Origin: an uncultured Clostridia bacterium
GTDB taxonomy: Bacteria; Bacillota; Clostridia; Lachnospirales; Anaerotignaceae
Direction of reading: 5' to 3'
Length of the DNA stretch: 64,000 bases
Assembly (NCBI GenBank): GCA_937901125.1
Contig: CALCGT010000060.1
Coordinates: 1 to 64,000 of the forward strand
The notes under the pieces: model-generated
What the model saw: only the letters and a program-made list of their open reading frames with translations
Database searches by the model: none
What the model was told of the DNA's origin: nothing
In this document: piece by piece, positions 35,143 through 43,058 of the stretch
How positions within the stretch are numbered: the stretch's first letter is position 1
Layout of the letters: each line of letters begins with the position of its first letter
Made by a program: the position numbers and the translations under genes

Positions 35143-36048
35143 ATGAAAGTCGATGTTTCTTTAGATCTCTATCGTATATTTTGTGCCGTTGTCCGCACGG
35201 GTAATATGTCCGCTGCGGCAAGGGAATTGTATATTTCGCAGCCTGCGGTCAGCATGTCTATCCGTCAGCTGGAAGATCGTATGGGCAGTCCCCTTCTGGT
35301 GCGTACAGCCAAGGGCGTATATCCCACTGCGGAGGGCAAGCTCCTCTACACCTATCTGGAACAAGCCCTGGGGCTGATTCAGGCGGCGGAGGAAAAATAT
35401 TATCAGATGGTTCACATGGAAATGGGCGAGCTGAAGATCGGCGCCAGTGATACGGTCATTGCCAATTTTCTGCTGCATTATTTGGAACAGTACCATAAGC
35501 TCTATCCCGATATCAATATCAAGGTCACCAATAAAACCACCTACGAATCTCTGCGTCTCCTGCGAAACGGCAGTGTAGATGTCTGCTTCATCAATCTGCC
35601 CATTGCGGAGGATGAAGACCTAGAGGTAACCCCCTGCATCGAGATCCACGATGTATTGGTGGGTGGGGAAAGATATCGCATGTTGGCGGAAATGGGGATG
35701 CAGGTGAAGGATCTGCCGAAATATCCCCTGTTGCTGCTGGAAGATCTCAGCAATTCCCGCCGCTATATCGACCGTTATGCGGAGGAAAACGGCGTGGTGC
35801 TGAATCCTATTCTAGAACTAGGCAGTAGCGATCTGCTGGTCAGCTTTGCGGAAATCAATCTGGGGCTGACCTATGTCATCAAGGAATTTACGCAGAAGGA
35901 TTTGGAAAATAAACGCCTGTATGAAATTCCTGTGGTTCCTCCTGTGCCCAAGCGCAGTATTGGTATGGTGCGCCTGAAAAATGTTGCCATGCCCTATGCC
36001 CTGAAAGGGTTCATCGAATTGATCAATTTTCCAAATAAAGGAGATTGA
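35143..36048 (+). CDS. LysR-family transcriptional regulator
   Basis: 301 residues from the ATG at 35143 (GGAG upstream). N-terminal winged HTH (SLDLYRIFCAVVRTGNMSAAARELYISQP region, first 60 residues), then a LysR substrate-binding domain (about 88-295: ELKIGASDTVIANFLLHYLE). The effector is unknown. It is not divergent from a target, unlike most LysR genes; its stop codon overlaps the -35 box of the arsR promoter, so regulation of the metal operon downstream is possible but unproven. Confidence 0.9.
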   Translation: MKVDVSLDLYRIFCAVVRTGNMSAAARELYISQPAVSMSIRQLEDRMGSPLLVRTAKGVYPTAEGKLLYTYLEQALGLIQAAEEKYYQMVHMEMGELKIGASDTVIANFLLHYLEQYHKLYPDINIKVTNKTTYESLRLLRNGSVDVCFINLPIAEDEDLEVTPCIEIHDVLVGGERYRMLAEMGMQVKDLPKYPLLLLEDLSNSRRYIDRYAEENGVVLNPILELGSSDLLVSFAEINLGLTYVIKEFTQKDLENKRLYEIPVVPPVPKRSIGMVRLKNVAMPYALKGFIELINFPNKGD

Positions 36049-36073
36049 CAGGGTAAGTATGATATGTTAATAT
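36045..36073 (+). promoter_or_regulatory. Promoter of the arsR-P-ATPase operon
   Basis: Consensus TTGACA (36045-36050), 17 bases, TAATAT (36068-36073). The -35 box overlaps the lysR stop codon. Confidence 0.8.
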
Positions 36074-36091
36074 ATGAACAGATATTCATAT
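36072..36091 (+). promoter_or_regulatory. ArsR/SmtB-type operator 1
   Basis: ATATGAA-cagata-TTCATAT, a perfect 7-bp inverted repeat with six-base spacer overlapping the end of the -10 box. This is the layout bound by ArsR/SmtB metal sensors (ATATGAAC..TTCATAT). Confidence 0.75.
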
Positions 36092-36110
36092 GAGAAAGGG
36101 AGCAAAACTC

Positions 36111-36455
36111 ATGGAGGAAACCCGGATGCAGGAAGAATTTGATATGGAAAAGGAACTGCAGAAGGAGTTCATTCAGGAATTGGCGGAATTTTTCAAGATT
36201 TTTGGCGATGGCACCCGTATCTGCATCCTGCATATTTTGCTGGAAGGGGAGCGGAATGTAGGCGAATTGGCGGAGGCCCTGGAAATGAGCCAGTCTGCTG
36301 TTTCCCATCAGTTGCGTGTTCTGCGGCAGAACGACCTTGTGAAATATCGCAAGGAAGGCAAGACGGTGTTCTATTCTCTGGATGATGAACATGTCCGGAT
36401 GGTTCTGGAACAGGGCATGACCCATATTCGCCACAAACGTGGATATCATGAATAA
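36111..36455 (+). CDS. ArsR/SmtB-family metal-sensing repressor
   Basis: 114 residues; ATG at 36111 (GGGAGC upstream). Winged HTH with FGDGTRICILHILLEGERNVGELAE and the recognition helix MSQSAVSHQLRVLRQNDLV. The dimer-helix motif DEHVRMVLEQGMTHIRH (C-terminal alpha5) has Asp/His spaced as in the Zn-sensing SmtB/CzrA type, and there is no ELCV(C)D arsenic or cadmium motif in the recognition helix. So Zn2+, or a similar ion, is the likely signal. It should repress its own operon through the operators at 36072 and 36506. Confidence 0.88.
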   Translation: MEETRMQEEFDMEKELQKEFIQELAEFFKIFGDGTRICILHILLEGERNVGELAEALEMSQSAVSHQLRVLRQNDLVKYRKEGKTVFYSLDDEHVRMVLEQGMTHIRHKRGYHE

Positions 36456-36462
36456 GAATGGA

Positions 36463-36491
36463 TTAGGCTGTATATACCATTTACAGCCTAA
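36463..36491 (+). other. Hairpin between arsR and the P-ATPase gene
   Basis: TTAGGCTGTA / TACAGCCTAA, 10-bp stem, no T-run. Likely an mRNA processing or partial termination point setting the ratio of repressor to pump. Confidence 0.5.
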
Positions 36492-36505
36492 AATTTGAAT
36501 CAATA

Positions 36506-36523
36506 TATGAATGGTTGTTCATA
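36506..36523 (+). promoter_or_regulatory. ArsR/SmtB-type operator 2
   Basis: TATGAA-tggttg-TTCATA has the same half-sites and spacing as operator 1, 27 bases before the pump ATG. Confidence 0.7.
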
Positions 36524-36549
36524 CGAACAAATAAGAAGAGGTGAACCGA

Positions 36550-38691
36550 ATGTCTGAAATGAAGGTATATTTAAAGGGGCTGACCTGTGCCAACTGTGCG
36601 GGCAAGATAGAAGATGTCCTTTCCAAGCTGGCGGAAACAGAGAAAGTTTCCATCAATTTGATGCGGCAGGAAATGACCCTGGAGCTGAAAAAAGATGTTT
36701 CTTTGGAGAAAATGCAGGAGACCATCAAAAAAACAGTTCATACATTTGAGCCGGATGTGGAGGTGGCGTTTTTCAAGGAGACTGCTCACTCCCCTGTAAA
36801 AACAGGATGTGGGGATAGCTGCTGCCATGCACAGGAAGAATGTCATGATGCCTGCGGTTGTGGACACGACCATGAGTATGGGGACGAAGCAGCCTTTGGC
36901 AAGCAATTTTTCCTGCGGTTCGGTCTGGGGCTGGTACTGTTTTTGAGTGCTGTATTTTTGCGGGAAGGCGTTGTAGGTACGTCGCTGTTTTTGGCGGCCT
37001 ATCTGATTTTTGGCTATGATGTGCTGCTGCGGGCAGGAAAGAACATCGTCCGTGGGCAGGTCTTTGATGAAAACTTCCTGATGTCCCTTTCTACCATCGG
37101 TGCCCTTGCTATTGGCGAAATGGCGGAAGCTGTTTTTGTTATGCTGTTCTATCAGGTGGGGGAAGCCTTTCAGGATTATGCCGTGGCTCGTTCCAGAAAA
37201 TCCATTACAGCACTTTTGGATATCCGCCCCGACTTTGCCCGCTTGGTGGCAGAGGGGGAGACGAAGGAAGTCGCCCCTGAAACGGTGCAGATTGGCGACT
37301 GCATCCTGGTAAAGGCCGGGGAGCGTATCCCTCTGGACGGTATCATCGAGGAGGGGCACGCCATGCTGGATACGGCGGCTTTGACGGGGGAATCTCTTCC
37401 TAGAAATGCGGAAGTGGGCGAGCGTGTTCTTAGCGGCTGCATCAATATGGATGGCACCTTGCGGATCCGTGTGGAAAAGCCCTTCGGCGAATCGACAGTC
37501 ATGAAGATTTTGGAAATGGTAGAAAATGCCGCTGGGAAAAAATCCAAAACGGAACGTTTCATCACCCGTTTTGCCAGAATCTATACCCCTGTGGTGGTTT
37601 TGTTGGCGGTATTGGTAGCGGTTCTGCCTCCTGTTCTGGGCGTTGGTGCATTTTCTCTGTGGTTTGGACGGGCATTGGTATTTCTGGTGGTATCCTGCCC
37701 CTGTGCATTGGTATTGTCTGTACCGCTGAGCTATTTTGCAGGCATCGGTGCGGCGTCTAAGCGAGGGATCCTCGTCAAAGGTGGCGGGGATATAGATACT
37801 CTTTGTCATCTGGAAAAAGTGGTTTTCGATAAGACCGGCACGCTGACCGAGGGCAAATTTTCTGTGACAGAAGTAGAAGGGGACGTGCTGCGTCTGGCAG
37901 CCATCGGCGAAGCCATGAGCAATCACCCCATTGCAAAGGCTATCGTGGAAAGCTATAAAGGGGAACTACCGCAAGCGGAACAGTATCAGGAATTGGGGGG
38001 CTATGGCATTTCCTATGAGCTGGAGGGGGAAATTGTCCTGCTTGGCAATAGCCGTCTGATGGAAAGAGAAAATATCTCTTATACAAAAGCCGAAGGCATC
38101 GGCACAGTGATTTATGTGGCGAAGGGCGGCAAGTTCTTAGGGCATATCCTTGTGGCAGATACCCTGAAGGAAAATATCGCAGAAGCTCTGGGGGCTTTGC
38201 GGAAACAGGGTGTGAAAGAGATGGTCATGCTGACAGGTGATCGAAAGGAAACGGCAGAGGCTGTGGCAAAGAAACTGGAACTGGATGGGGTCTACAGCGA
38301 ATTGCTCCCTGAAAATAAAGTGGAATGGATGGAAAAATTGAAGGGCAATGGCGAAGGCAAGACGGCTTTCGTCGGCGATGGCATCAATGATGCACCTGTT
38401 TTGGCAGGAGCAGATTTGGGCGTTGCCATGGGCGGTATCGGCTCCGATGCAGCCATTGAAGCGGCAGATGTGGTGCTGATGGATGATGATATCGGCAAGC
38501 TGGCTGTGGGTATCCGCATCGCCAAGAATACACGGAAGATCGTTAACCAGAATATTGCCTTTGCGCTGGGTTTCAAGATCATGGTACTGATTTTGTCCGT
38601 CCCCGGTATCGCCACTATGTGGATGGCGGTATTTGCCGATGTGGGAGTAGCAGTTCTTGCAATTCTAAACGCTATGCGAAAGAAGGATTGA
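36550..38691 (+). CDS. Heavy-metal P-type ATPase (Zn/Cd/Pb, CadA/ZntA type)
   Basis: 713 residues from the ATG at 36550 (AGAGGTG at seven bases; a GTG at 36541 is in frame but inside the site). N-terminal HMA domain with GLTCANCAGK (C13, C16), then a Cys/His-rich linker (about 88-112, GCGDSCCHAQEECHDACGCG) that should bind extra metal, CPC in the membrane (SCPCALV, about 383-386), DKTGT (about 427) and the HP locus SNHPIA. These mark a P1B-2 exporter of Zn2+/Cd2+/Pb2+. Co-transcribed with the ArsR repressor. Confidence 0.93.
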   Translation: MSEMKVYLKGLTCANCAGKIEDVLSKLAETEKVSINLMRQEMTLELKKDVSLEKMQETIKKTVHTFEPDVEVAFFKETAHSPVKTGCGDSCCHAQEECHDACGCGHDHEYGDEAAFGKQFFLRFGLGLVLFLSAVFLREGVVGTSLFLAAYLIFGYDVLLRAGKNIVRGQVFDENFLMSLSTIGALAIGEMAEAVFVMLFYQVGEAFQDYAVARSRKSITALLDIRPDFARLVAEGETKEVAPETVQIGDCILVKAGERIPLDGIIEEGHAMLDTAALTGESLPRNAEVGERVLSGCINMDGTLRIRVEKPFGESTVMKILEMVENAAGKKSKTERFITRFARIYTPVVVLLAVLVAVLPPVLGVGAFSLWFGRALVFLVVSCPCALVLSVPLSYFAGIGAASKRGILVKGGGDIDTLCHLEKVVFDKTGTLTEGKFSVTEVEGDVLRLAAIGEAMSNHPIAKAIVESYKGELPQAEQYQELGGYGISYELEGEIVLLGNSRLMERENISYTKAEGIGTVIYVAKGGKFLGHILVADTLKENIAEALGALRKQGVKEMVMLTGDRKETAEAVAKKLELDGVYSELLPENKVEWMEKLKGNGEGKTAFVGDGINDAPVLAGADLGVAMGGIGSDAAIEAADVVLMDDDIGKLAVGIRIAKNTRKIVNQNIAFALGFKIMVLILSVPGIATMWMAVFADVGVAVLAILNAMRKKD

Positions 38692-38748
38692 TTTTTGGGA
38701 CGCTGTCCAAAACCCTGCGAGGGAAATGATTTTTCTCGACCCTCAATG

Positions 38749-38769
38749 GCCTCAAACTGCGTTTGAGGC
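38749..38769. repeat. Triloop palindrome
   Basis: GCCTCAAAC-tgc-GTTTGAGGC, 9-bp perfect stem without T-run. Related to the hairpin at 8648-8666. Confidence 0.6.
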
Positions 38770-38798
38770 GGAGATAAAATCATATATTTGCAAAGAAA

Positions 38799-38826
38799 AA
38801 CGGCACCTTTTTAGGTGCCGTTTTTG
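38799..38826. terminator. Bidirectional terminator
   Basis: AACGGCACCT-tttt-AGGTGCCGTT with T-runs on both sides, between the convergent P-ATPase and DUF951 genes. A further palindrome TCAGGGC-aaa-GCCCTGA follows at 38871-38887. Confidence 0.85.
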
Positions 38827-38891
38827 TATAAAAGCTTTTGATCCAACTTTTTTTAAAAAGTTGGCGGGTTTCAGGGCAAAGCCCTGAGGTC

Positions 38892-39077
38892 TTATTCCTC
38901 TTTTGGAATGATTTTTTTTACGTTTTTCTCGAATTTTACTCTGGGCAGCATGACCATGTGTCCGCAGCCACAGCATTTGATGCGAAAATCAATGCCCGTT
39001 CTCAAAATTTCCCACTGGGCAGAGCCACAGGGGTGACTTTTTTTCATCTGCACGATATCTCCAACAGAAAAATCCAT
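38892..39077 (-). CDS. DUF951 protein
   Basis: 61 residues. Fits the small, highly conserved Firmicutes family DUF951: V-G-D-x-V near the start, MKKSHPCGSAQWEILRTG, then a CxxC-like CCGCGHMVMLPR. It should bind nucleic acid or zinc; function unknown. It starts 3 bases after mscS on the same strand; this pairing is common in Firmicutes. Last gene of the puuD-like/mscS operon. Confidence 0.92.
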   Translation of the reverse strand: MDFSVGDIVQMKKSHPCGSAQWEILRTGIDFRIKCCGCGHMVMLPRVKFEKNVKKIIPKEE

Positions 39078-39080
39078 AGA

Positions 39081-39953
39081 TCATGCCTCCTTTACCAGAT
39101 GTACGACCTGCTGAGGGAAAGGGATTTCGATACCCTCTGCGTCGAAACGATTCTTGATACGACGGCGCAGCTCTGCTTCTACGCCAAGGTTTGTTTTGAC
39201 TTTACATTTTGCAACGATCTTGATGGTTACCGCAGAATCATCCAATCCAATGACGCCTGCCACGGTGGGTGTTTCCAACAGTTCTTCCATATCTGTTGTT
39301 TTACCCATTTCATCCTTCAGCACTGCAATGGCATGGTCGATGCTTTCGCCATAAGCGATACCCACGGTTACAACGGCATTGATGAATTCTCGGCAAAGGT
39401 TTGTCACGGTGCCGACAGAGCCATTGGGGATGATATGGACACAGCCCATAGGGTCGCGGAGCTTTGTGGAACGCAGGGTCACGCTTTCCACAGTGCCTGT
39501 GATGCCCTGGATGGTGACGATATCGCCAACAGCATAATGGTCTTCAAAGAGGATGAAGAAACCTTCCATCATATCGGTGACAACGCTCTGGGCACCCAAG
39601 CCGATAGCAACAGAGCCGGCAGAAGCAACGACTACCAGAGAACTGTCGGGGACGCCCAGCTGCTTCAGTATGGAAAAGAGACCGATAAAATAGATCACAT
39701 ATTTCAATACGCTGCTGGTAATGGAATTCAAAGTCTTTGCCTTCCGTTCAGACATAGAAAGACGGTCTCTTTGCGCTTGTGTCTGGAAGAATTTTTTCGC
39801 CACGGCACTGGAAATCTTGATGAGAATCCAGCAAAGCAGCAGTGTGCCGATGATCTGCAGAAGCTTGATGCCTGCCGCCATGAGACCGCTCCAGGCTACT
39901 GGGCTGAACAAGCTGCCGTTGATTTCGTTTGTAAAAGATGTAAATGCCTCCAT
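39081..39953 (-). CDS. mscS: MscS-family mechanosensitive channel
   Basis: 290 residues. Three N-terminal membrane helices (about 20-45, 75-95, 100-130), a glycine/alanine-rich pore helix SAGSVAIGLGAQSVV and the cytoplasmic beta domain beginning FFILFEDHYAVGDIVTI. Releases ions when the membrane is stretched on osmotic down-shock. Lies between a C26 hydrolase gene (6-base gap) and DUF951 (3-base gap). Confidence 0.93.
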   Translation of the reverse strand: MEAFTSFTNEINGSLFSPVAWSGLMAAGIKLLQIIGTLLLCWILIKISSAVAKKFFQTQAQRDRLSMSERKAKTLNSITSSVLKYVIYFIGLFSILKQLGVPDSSLVVVASAGSVAIGLGAQSVVTDMMEGFFILFEDHYAVGDIVTIQGITGTVESVTLRSTKLRDPMGCVHIIPNGSVGTVTNLCREFINAVVTVGIAYGESIDHAIAVLKDEMGKTTDMEELLETPTVAGVIGLDDSAVTIKIVAKCKVKTNLGVEAELRRRIKNRFDAEGIEIPFPQQVVHLVKEA

Positions 39954-39959
39954 TTTTTA

Positions 39960-40664
39960 TTACCTCCTGTTCTGTTTATAGGTTGCTGCAGCTTTCAGGA
40001 AAGCGGTAAACAGCAGCCCCATTTCTTCTGTTTTCATTGCCTCAGGATGCCACTGTACGCCAACGGCAAACAGGCAGTCTTTCTGTTCAATGGCTTCGAT
40101 GAGTCCATCGGCACTGTGGGCGGAAGCGATGAAGCCTTTCCCCAAGGTGGAGCAGGACTGATGATGCAGGGAATTGACTACAGTGCGTTTGTTTTCCCAA
40201 AGGTCTGTCAGAAGCGTATTCTCCTCCACGAAGATACTGTGGGTGCCATAGGAACGAGGGGCCTGCTGGATATGCTTCAAGGTCGTGCCTGCCTGCACGC
40301 CGATATCCTGATAGATACCACCACCTTTGACGATATTCATGACCTGCATGCCCCGGCAGATGCCCAGCATGGGCAGGTTTTTTTCCAGTGCTTCATGGCA
40401 GATCCGCATTTCGTAGGCATCCCTGAGGGGGTTGATCTCACCGCTTTGGTGCAGGGGTTCTTCCCCAAAGAGCAGAGGGTCGATATCGCCTCCGCCGGTC
40501 AGCAGCAGACCATCCAGAAAATCGGGCAGCTCCTGATGAGGCAGCAGCACGATAGGACAGCCTCCGGCTTTTTCGATGGCCAGTACATAATCCTCGTGGA
40601 GGGAGTATTCCTTTTTTTCGTAAGAATAGTTCGGCGCAATGCCGATGACAGGTTTCAGATTCAT
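39960..40664 (-). CDS. Gamma-glutamyl-gamma-aminobutyrate hydrolase family protein (class I GATase-like)
   Basis: 234 residues from the ATG at 40664 (AGAGGTG before it). Triad visible: C103 in LGICRGMQ, and H and E in VQWHPEA. LLTGGGDIDP is the oxyanion segment. Members such as PuuD split gamma-glutamyl amides, for example in putrescine breakdown; others act on folate or unknown amides. No other polyamine genes are nearby, so the substrate is open. First gene of the operon with mscS and DUF951. Confidence 0.88.
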   Translation of the reverse strand: MNLKPVIGIAPNYSYEKKEYSLHEDYVLAIEKAGGCPIVLLPHQELPDFLDGLLLTGGGDIDPLLFGEEPLHQSGEINPLRDAYEMRICHEALEKNLPMLGICRGMQVMNIVKGGGIYQDIGVQAGTTLKHIQQAPRSYGTHSIFVEENTLLTDLWENKRTVVNSLHHQSCSTLGKGFIASAHSADGLIEAIEQKDCLFAVGVQWHPEAMKTEEMGLLFTAFLKAAATYKQNRR

Positions 40665-40695
40665 AGCTAACACCTCTAATTTGATTTTCCTTAAC

Positions 40696-40724
40696 AGTAT
40701 ACAAAAGTTGCTGTTTTTTTGCAA
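40696..40724 (-). promoter_or_regulatory. Promoter of the hydrolase-mscS-DUF951 operon
   Basis: Minus strand TTGCAA (40719-40724), 17 bases, TATACT (40696-40701). Confidence 0.75.
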
Positions 40725-40745
40725 CGAAACCGCGAAAAACTTAAG

Positions 40746-40801
40746 AAATCGTTACGGAAAAGAGGGTGACTTGAAATCGTTACGGAAAAGAGGGTGACTT
40801 G
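40746..40801. repeat. Perfect tandem duplication of a 28-base unit
   Basis: The unit beginning AAATCGTTACGG and ending GGGTGACTTG occurs twice back to back (40746-40773 and 40774-40801). It lies between two divergent promoters, and the end of the second copy forms the -35 box of mtnN. Confidence 0.9.
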
Positions 40802-40828
40802 CGGGACAAGGAGGGATTGTGTTATAAT
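40799..40828 (+). promoter_or_regulatory. Promoter of mtnN
   Basis: TTGCGG (40799-40804), 18 bases, TATAAT (40823-40828). Confidence 0.6.
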
Positions 40829-40917
40829 CAGTGTGTATGAGCCGAAAACAAACGGCTGATTGGGGCGGATATTGGGAAAACACCGCCAGAAATGATAGAA
40901 CAGGAGATGAAACGAGT

Positions 40918-41616
40918 ATGAAAACAATCGGCATCATCGGCGCGATGGCAGAAGAGATCGCGTTTTTGAAAGAGAAGATCGAAATCGTGACAACAAAAAG
41001 AGTCATTGGGTTACAGTTCCATGTGGGAAAATATTGCGGCAATAGCATTGTGTTGGTCATCAGCGGCATCGGCAAGGTCAATGCGGCGGTCTGCACACAG
41101 GTGCTGATTGACCATTTTGGTGTGGATTATGTGATCAATACAGGTGTAGCCGGGGCGGTAAGCCCGGAACTGCATATCGGGGATATCCTGATCTCCACCG
41201 ATGCAGTGCAGCATGATATGGATGTTTCTGCTTTAGGCGACCCGATCGGTATCATTCCCCGTCTGGCGGAAAGCTATTTTAAGGCGGATGAAATAATGAT
41301 AAGACTGGCCCAGGAGGCAGCGGTAGAAACAGCAGATGCATATCAGATCATGCTGGGCCGAGTTGCCAGTGGCGACCAGTTCATCGGCACAAAAGAAGGG
41401 AAAGAACGTATCAAAAAATATGTGCAGGGCGACTGTGCGGAAATGGAAGGGGCGGCCATTGCCCATGCCTGCTGGCTGAATCGGATCCCCTTTGTTATCA
41501 TCCGTGCCATCAGTGACAGTGCCGATGAGGAGGCAAATATGTCCTATGAACAGTTCGTTCAGCTGGCGGCAAAACGCAGCAGCGACCTGGTAGAAAAAAT
41601 GCTGGAGAAGATGTGA
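40918..41616 (+). CDS. mtnN: 5'-methylthioadenosine/S-adenosylhomocysteine nucleosidase
   Basis: 232 residues; ATG at 40918 (AGGAG upstream; an in-frame ATG 87 bases earlier has none). Hydrolyses MTA and SAH to adenine plus the thio-sugar, recycling inhibitors of methyltransferases and feeding the AI-2 route. Seen: IGIIGAMAEEIAFLK, SGIGKVNAAVCTQ, EMEGAAIAH with the substrate-binding Glu, and catalytic Asp in ISDSADEEA. The 5' leader is about 85 bases and shows no riboswitch I recognise. Confidence 0.95.
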   Translation: MKTIGIIGAMAEEIAFLKEKIEIVTTKRVIGLQFHVGKYCGNSIVLVISGIGKVNAAVCTQVLIDHFGVDYVINTGVAGAVSPELHIGDILISTDAVQHDMDVSALGDPIGIIPRLAESYFKADEIMIRLAQEAAVETADAYQIMLGRVASGDQFIGTKEGKERIKKYVQGDCAEMEGAAIAHACWLNRIPFVIIRAISDSADEEANMSYEQFVQLAAKRSSDLVEKMLEKM

Positions 41617-41670
41617 AAAACTGCCTAAAAATAGGCGATGAAATTCTCTGTTCCATGTGAGGGATTGCTC

Positions 41671-41699
41671 TTGTAAAGGCAATTTTCTTACTGTATAAT
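41671..41699 (+). promoter_or_regulatory. Promoter of the 41776 gene
   Basis: TTGTAA (41671-41676), 17 bases, TATAAT (41694-41699). Confidence 0.7.
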
Positions 41700-41775
41700 G
41701 CAATCAGAATAAGAGATGATTTGCACGCAAAATATTTATTGGCATAAAAGTAGTAGGAAAAAGGAGGCTTTTCAA

Positions 41776-42231
41776 ATGACAGCAAAGACTCATGGGTATA
41801 TCACAAAAGAAATTGAGCTGGAACAGATTTATCAGTTTGTTCTGAAATATTTTGACCCCGAAGCAAAGGTGAATCGTTATGAAAACCGTTTCGGCGAAAG
41901 CAACGAAATGGCTGTTTACTTCACATACAAAGGGGAAGAAAGACGACTGTTCACAATGGTATATAAGAGCCGAAAATATTCCAAAACAGGCGATAAGGCA
42001 AGACTGGTGTTCCTGGATCTGGACTATTGGGGCCACAGTGTAGAGATTATGCGCTCTATCCTGTCTTATTTCAGTGGCTGGCTGGATGAAAACGACTGCG
42101 ATAAGGAAGAAGCATACTATATCGAGGAACAGCCTGATGGCGTAATACCCAATATCATCAAGATCACAAGAAAAGAACTGAACAGAAGAATGGGCGGCAT
42201 GGTCGTAATCATTGACGACGAAGAAGAATAA
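41776..42231 (+). CDS. Hypothetical protein
   Basis: 151 residues from the ATG at 41776 (AAGGAGG upstream). Soluble, mixed alpha/beta, with an aromatic central part (LVFLDLDYWGHSVEIMRSIL) and a very acidic C terminus (IIDDEEE). No family recognised. It has its own good promoter and starts 160 bases after mtnN. A long gap of palindromes follows. Confidence 0.75.
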   Translation: MTAKTHGYITKEIELEQIYQFVLKYFDPEAKVNRYENRFGESNEMAVYFTYKGEERRLFTMVYKSRKYSKTGDKARLVFLDLDYWGHSVEIMRSILSYFSGWLDENDCDKEEAYYIEEQPDGVIPNIIKITRKELNRRMGGMVVIIDDEEE

Positions 42232-42440
42232 GCGGCGGAGCCGCTAACTTGAAATCAGGATTTCAAGTTACGAAATAGAAGAATAAACAGATATGTGCCT
42301 GCAAGCAGGCAACATCCTGTTTTCCTCGGTGGAAGTGAATTTGATGCACCGCAAAGATAGATGCGGGCGGCAGAGCCGGCTTTGCGAAGCAAAGTACTGA
42401 ACATCCTGCGGATTCCAGTCGGGAAACTCTTTGTTTCCCG
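42231..42440. repeat. Dense cluster of short palindromes
   Basis: Five hairpins in 210 bases: AGCGGC-gga-GCCGCT (42231-42245), TAACTTGAAATC-ag-GATTTCAAGTTA (42245-42270), GCCTGC-aa-GCAGGC (42297-42310), CTTTGC-gaa-GCAAAG (42380-42394) and CGGGAAAC-tcttt-GTTTCCCG (42420-42440). No T-runs and no gene. Confidence 0.7.
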
Positions 42441-42452
42441 AACCGTTCAGCA

Positions 42453-42483
42453 AAAGAGCCACACTTAAAAGGTGTGGCTTTCT
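42453..42483. terminator. Bidirectional terminator
   Basis: AGCCACAC / GTGTGGCT hairpin with T-rich flanks on both strands, between convergent genes. Confidence 0.8.
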
Positions 42484-42891
42484 TTATGCCTTTTCTGCCA
42501 AATCGTTCAAAAGCTGATACAGCTCAGGGTATTCCTTTTGCATGCGGATGAATCTGCCTTCTGCAGTCAGGAAACAATGCTCGGAATAAGCCTCGCAGGC
42601 TAGTTGTCCGTCCTGCTTTCTCATTTCATAGTTCAGCTTCACGCCTTTGAATTCCACCACAGAGATGGTGATATCAATGACATCGGCAAAGGTGGTGCTG
42701 ACCTTATATTTACATTCCACCGCTGTGACAGGGGAGAAGATACCGGCTTCCTCCATCTTATCATAGGGCCAATCGTATTCTGTCAGAAAATCGGTGCGGG
42801 CTTCTTCCATCCAGCGGATATAGTTGGAATGGTGGGGGATGCCCATTTTATCTGTTTCGTAATACTGTACTTTATGCTGATAGGGTTTCAT
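42484..42891 (-). CDS. Acyl-CoA thioesterase, YbgC/4-HBT hotdog family
   Basis: 135 residues, one hotdog domain. The active-site segment YETDKMGIPHHSNYIRWMEEAR carries the catalytic Asp and His-loop; the family hydrolyses acyl-CoA or acyl-ACP. Substrate not predictable. GGAGTTCC-type site before the ATG. Single-gene unit with a TTGAAA/TATCAT promoter. Confidence 0.88.
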   Translation of the reverse strand: MKPYQHKVQYYETDKMGIPHHSNYIRWMEEARTDFLTEYDWPYDKMEEAGIFSPVTAVECKYKVSTTFADVIDITISVVEFKGVKLNYEMRKQDGQLACEAYSEHCFLTAEGRFIRMQKEYPELYQLLNDLAEKA

Positions 42892-42927
42892 AAACAGGAA
42901 CTCCTTTCGGGGAAAAATCTTGTACTG

Positions 42928-42956
42928 ATGATAGCACAGGCAGGTGCTTTTTTCAA
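42928..42956 (-). promoter_or_regulatory. Promoter of the thioesterase gene
   Basis: Minus strand TTGAAA (42951-42956), 17 bases, TATCAT (42928-42933). Confidence 0.65.
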
Positions 42957-42991
42957 ATTTCCCGGAAAGGAAAGAGAAAAAGTATGGATTC

Positions 42992-43021
42992 TTGCCACAA
43001 CTGTGATTTTTATGTTATACT
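42992..43021 (+). promoter_or_regulatory. Promoter of the 43059-mtaB unit
   Basis: TTGCCA (42992-42997), 18 bases, TATACT (43016-43021). Confidence 0.6.
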
Positions 43022-43058
43022 AAAAGATAATCCGAATGCGGAAGGGACGGTGGATGAT

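Noticed and set aside
40746..40801. CRISPR-like repeats
   Set aside because: The two 28-base units are directly adjacent with no spacer, and no cas genes or further units exist.
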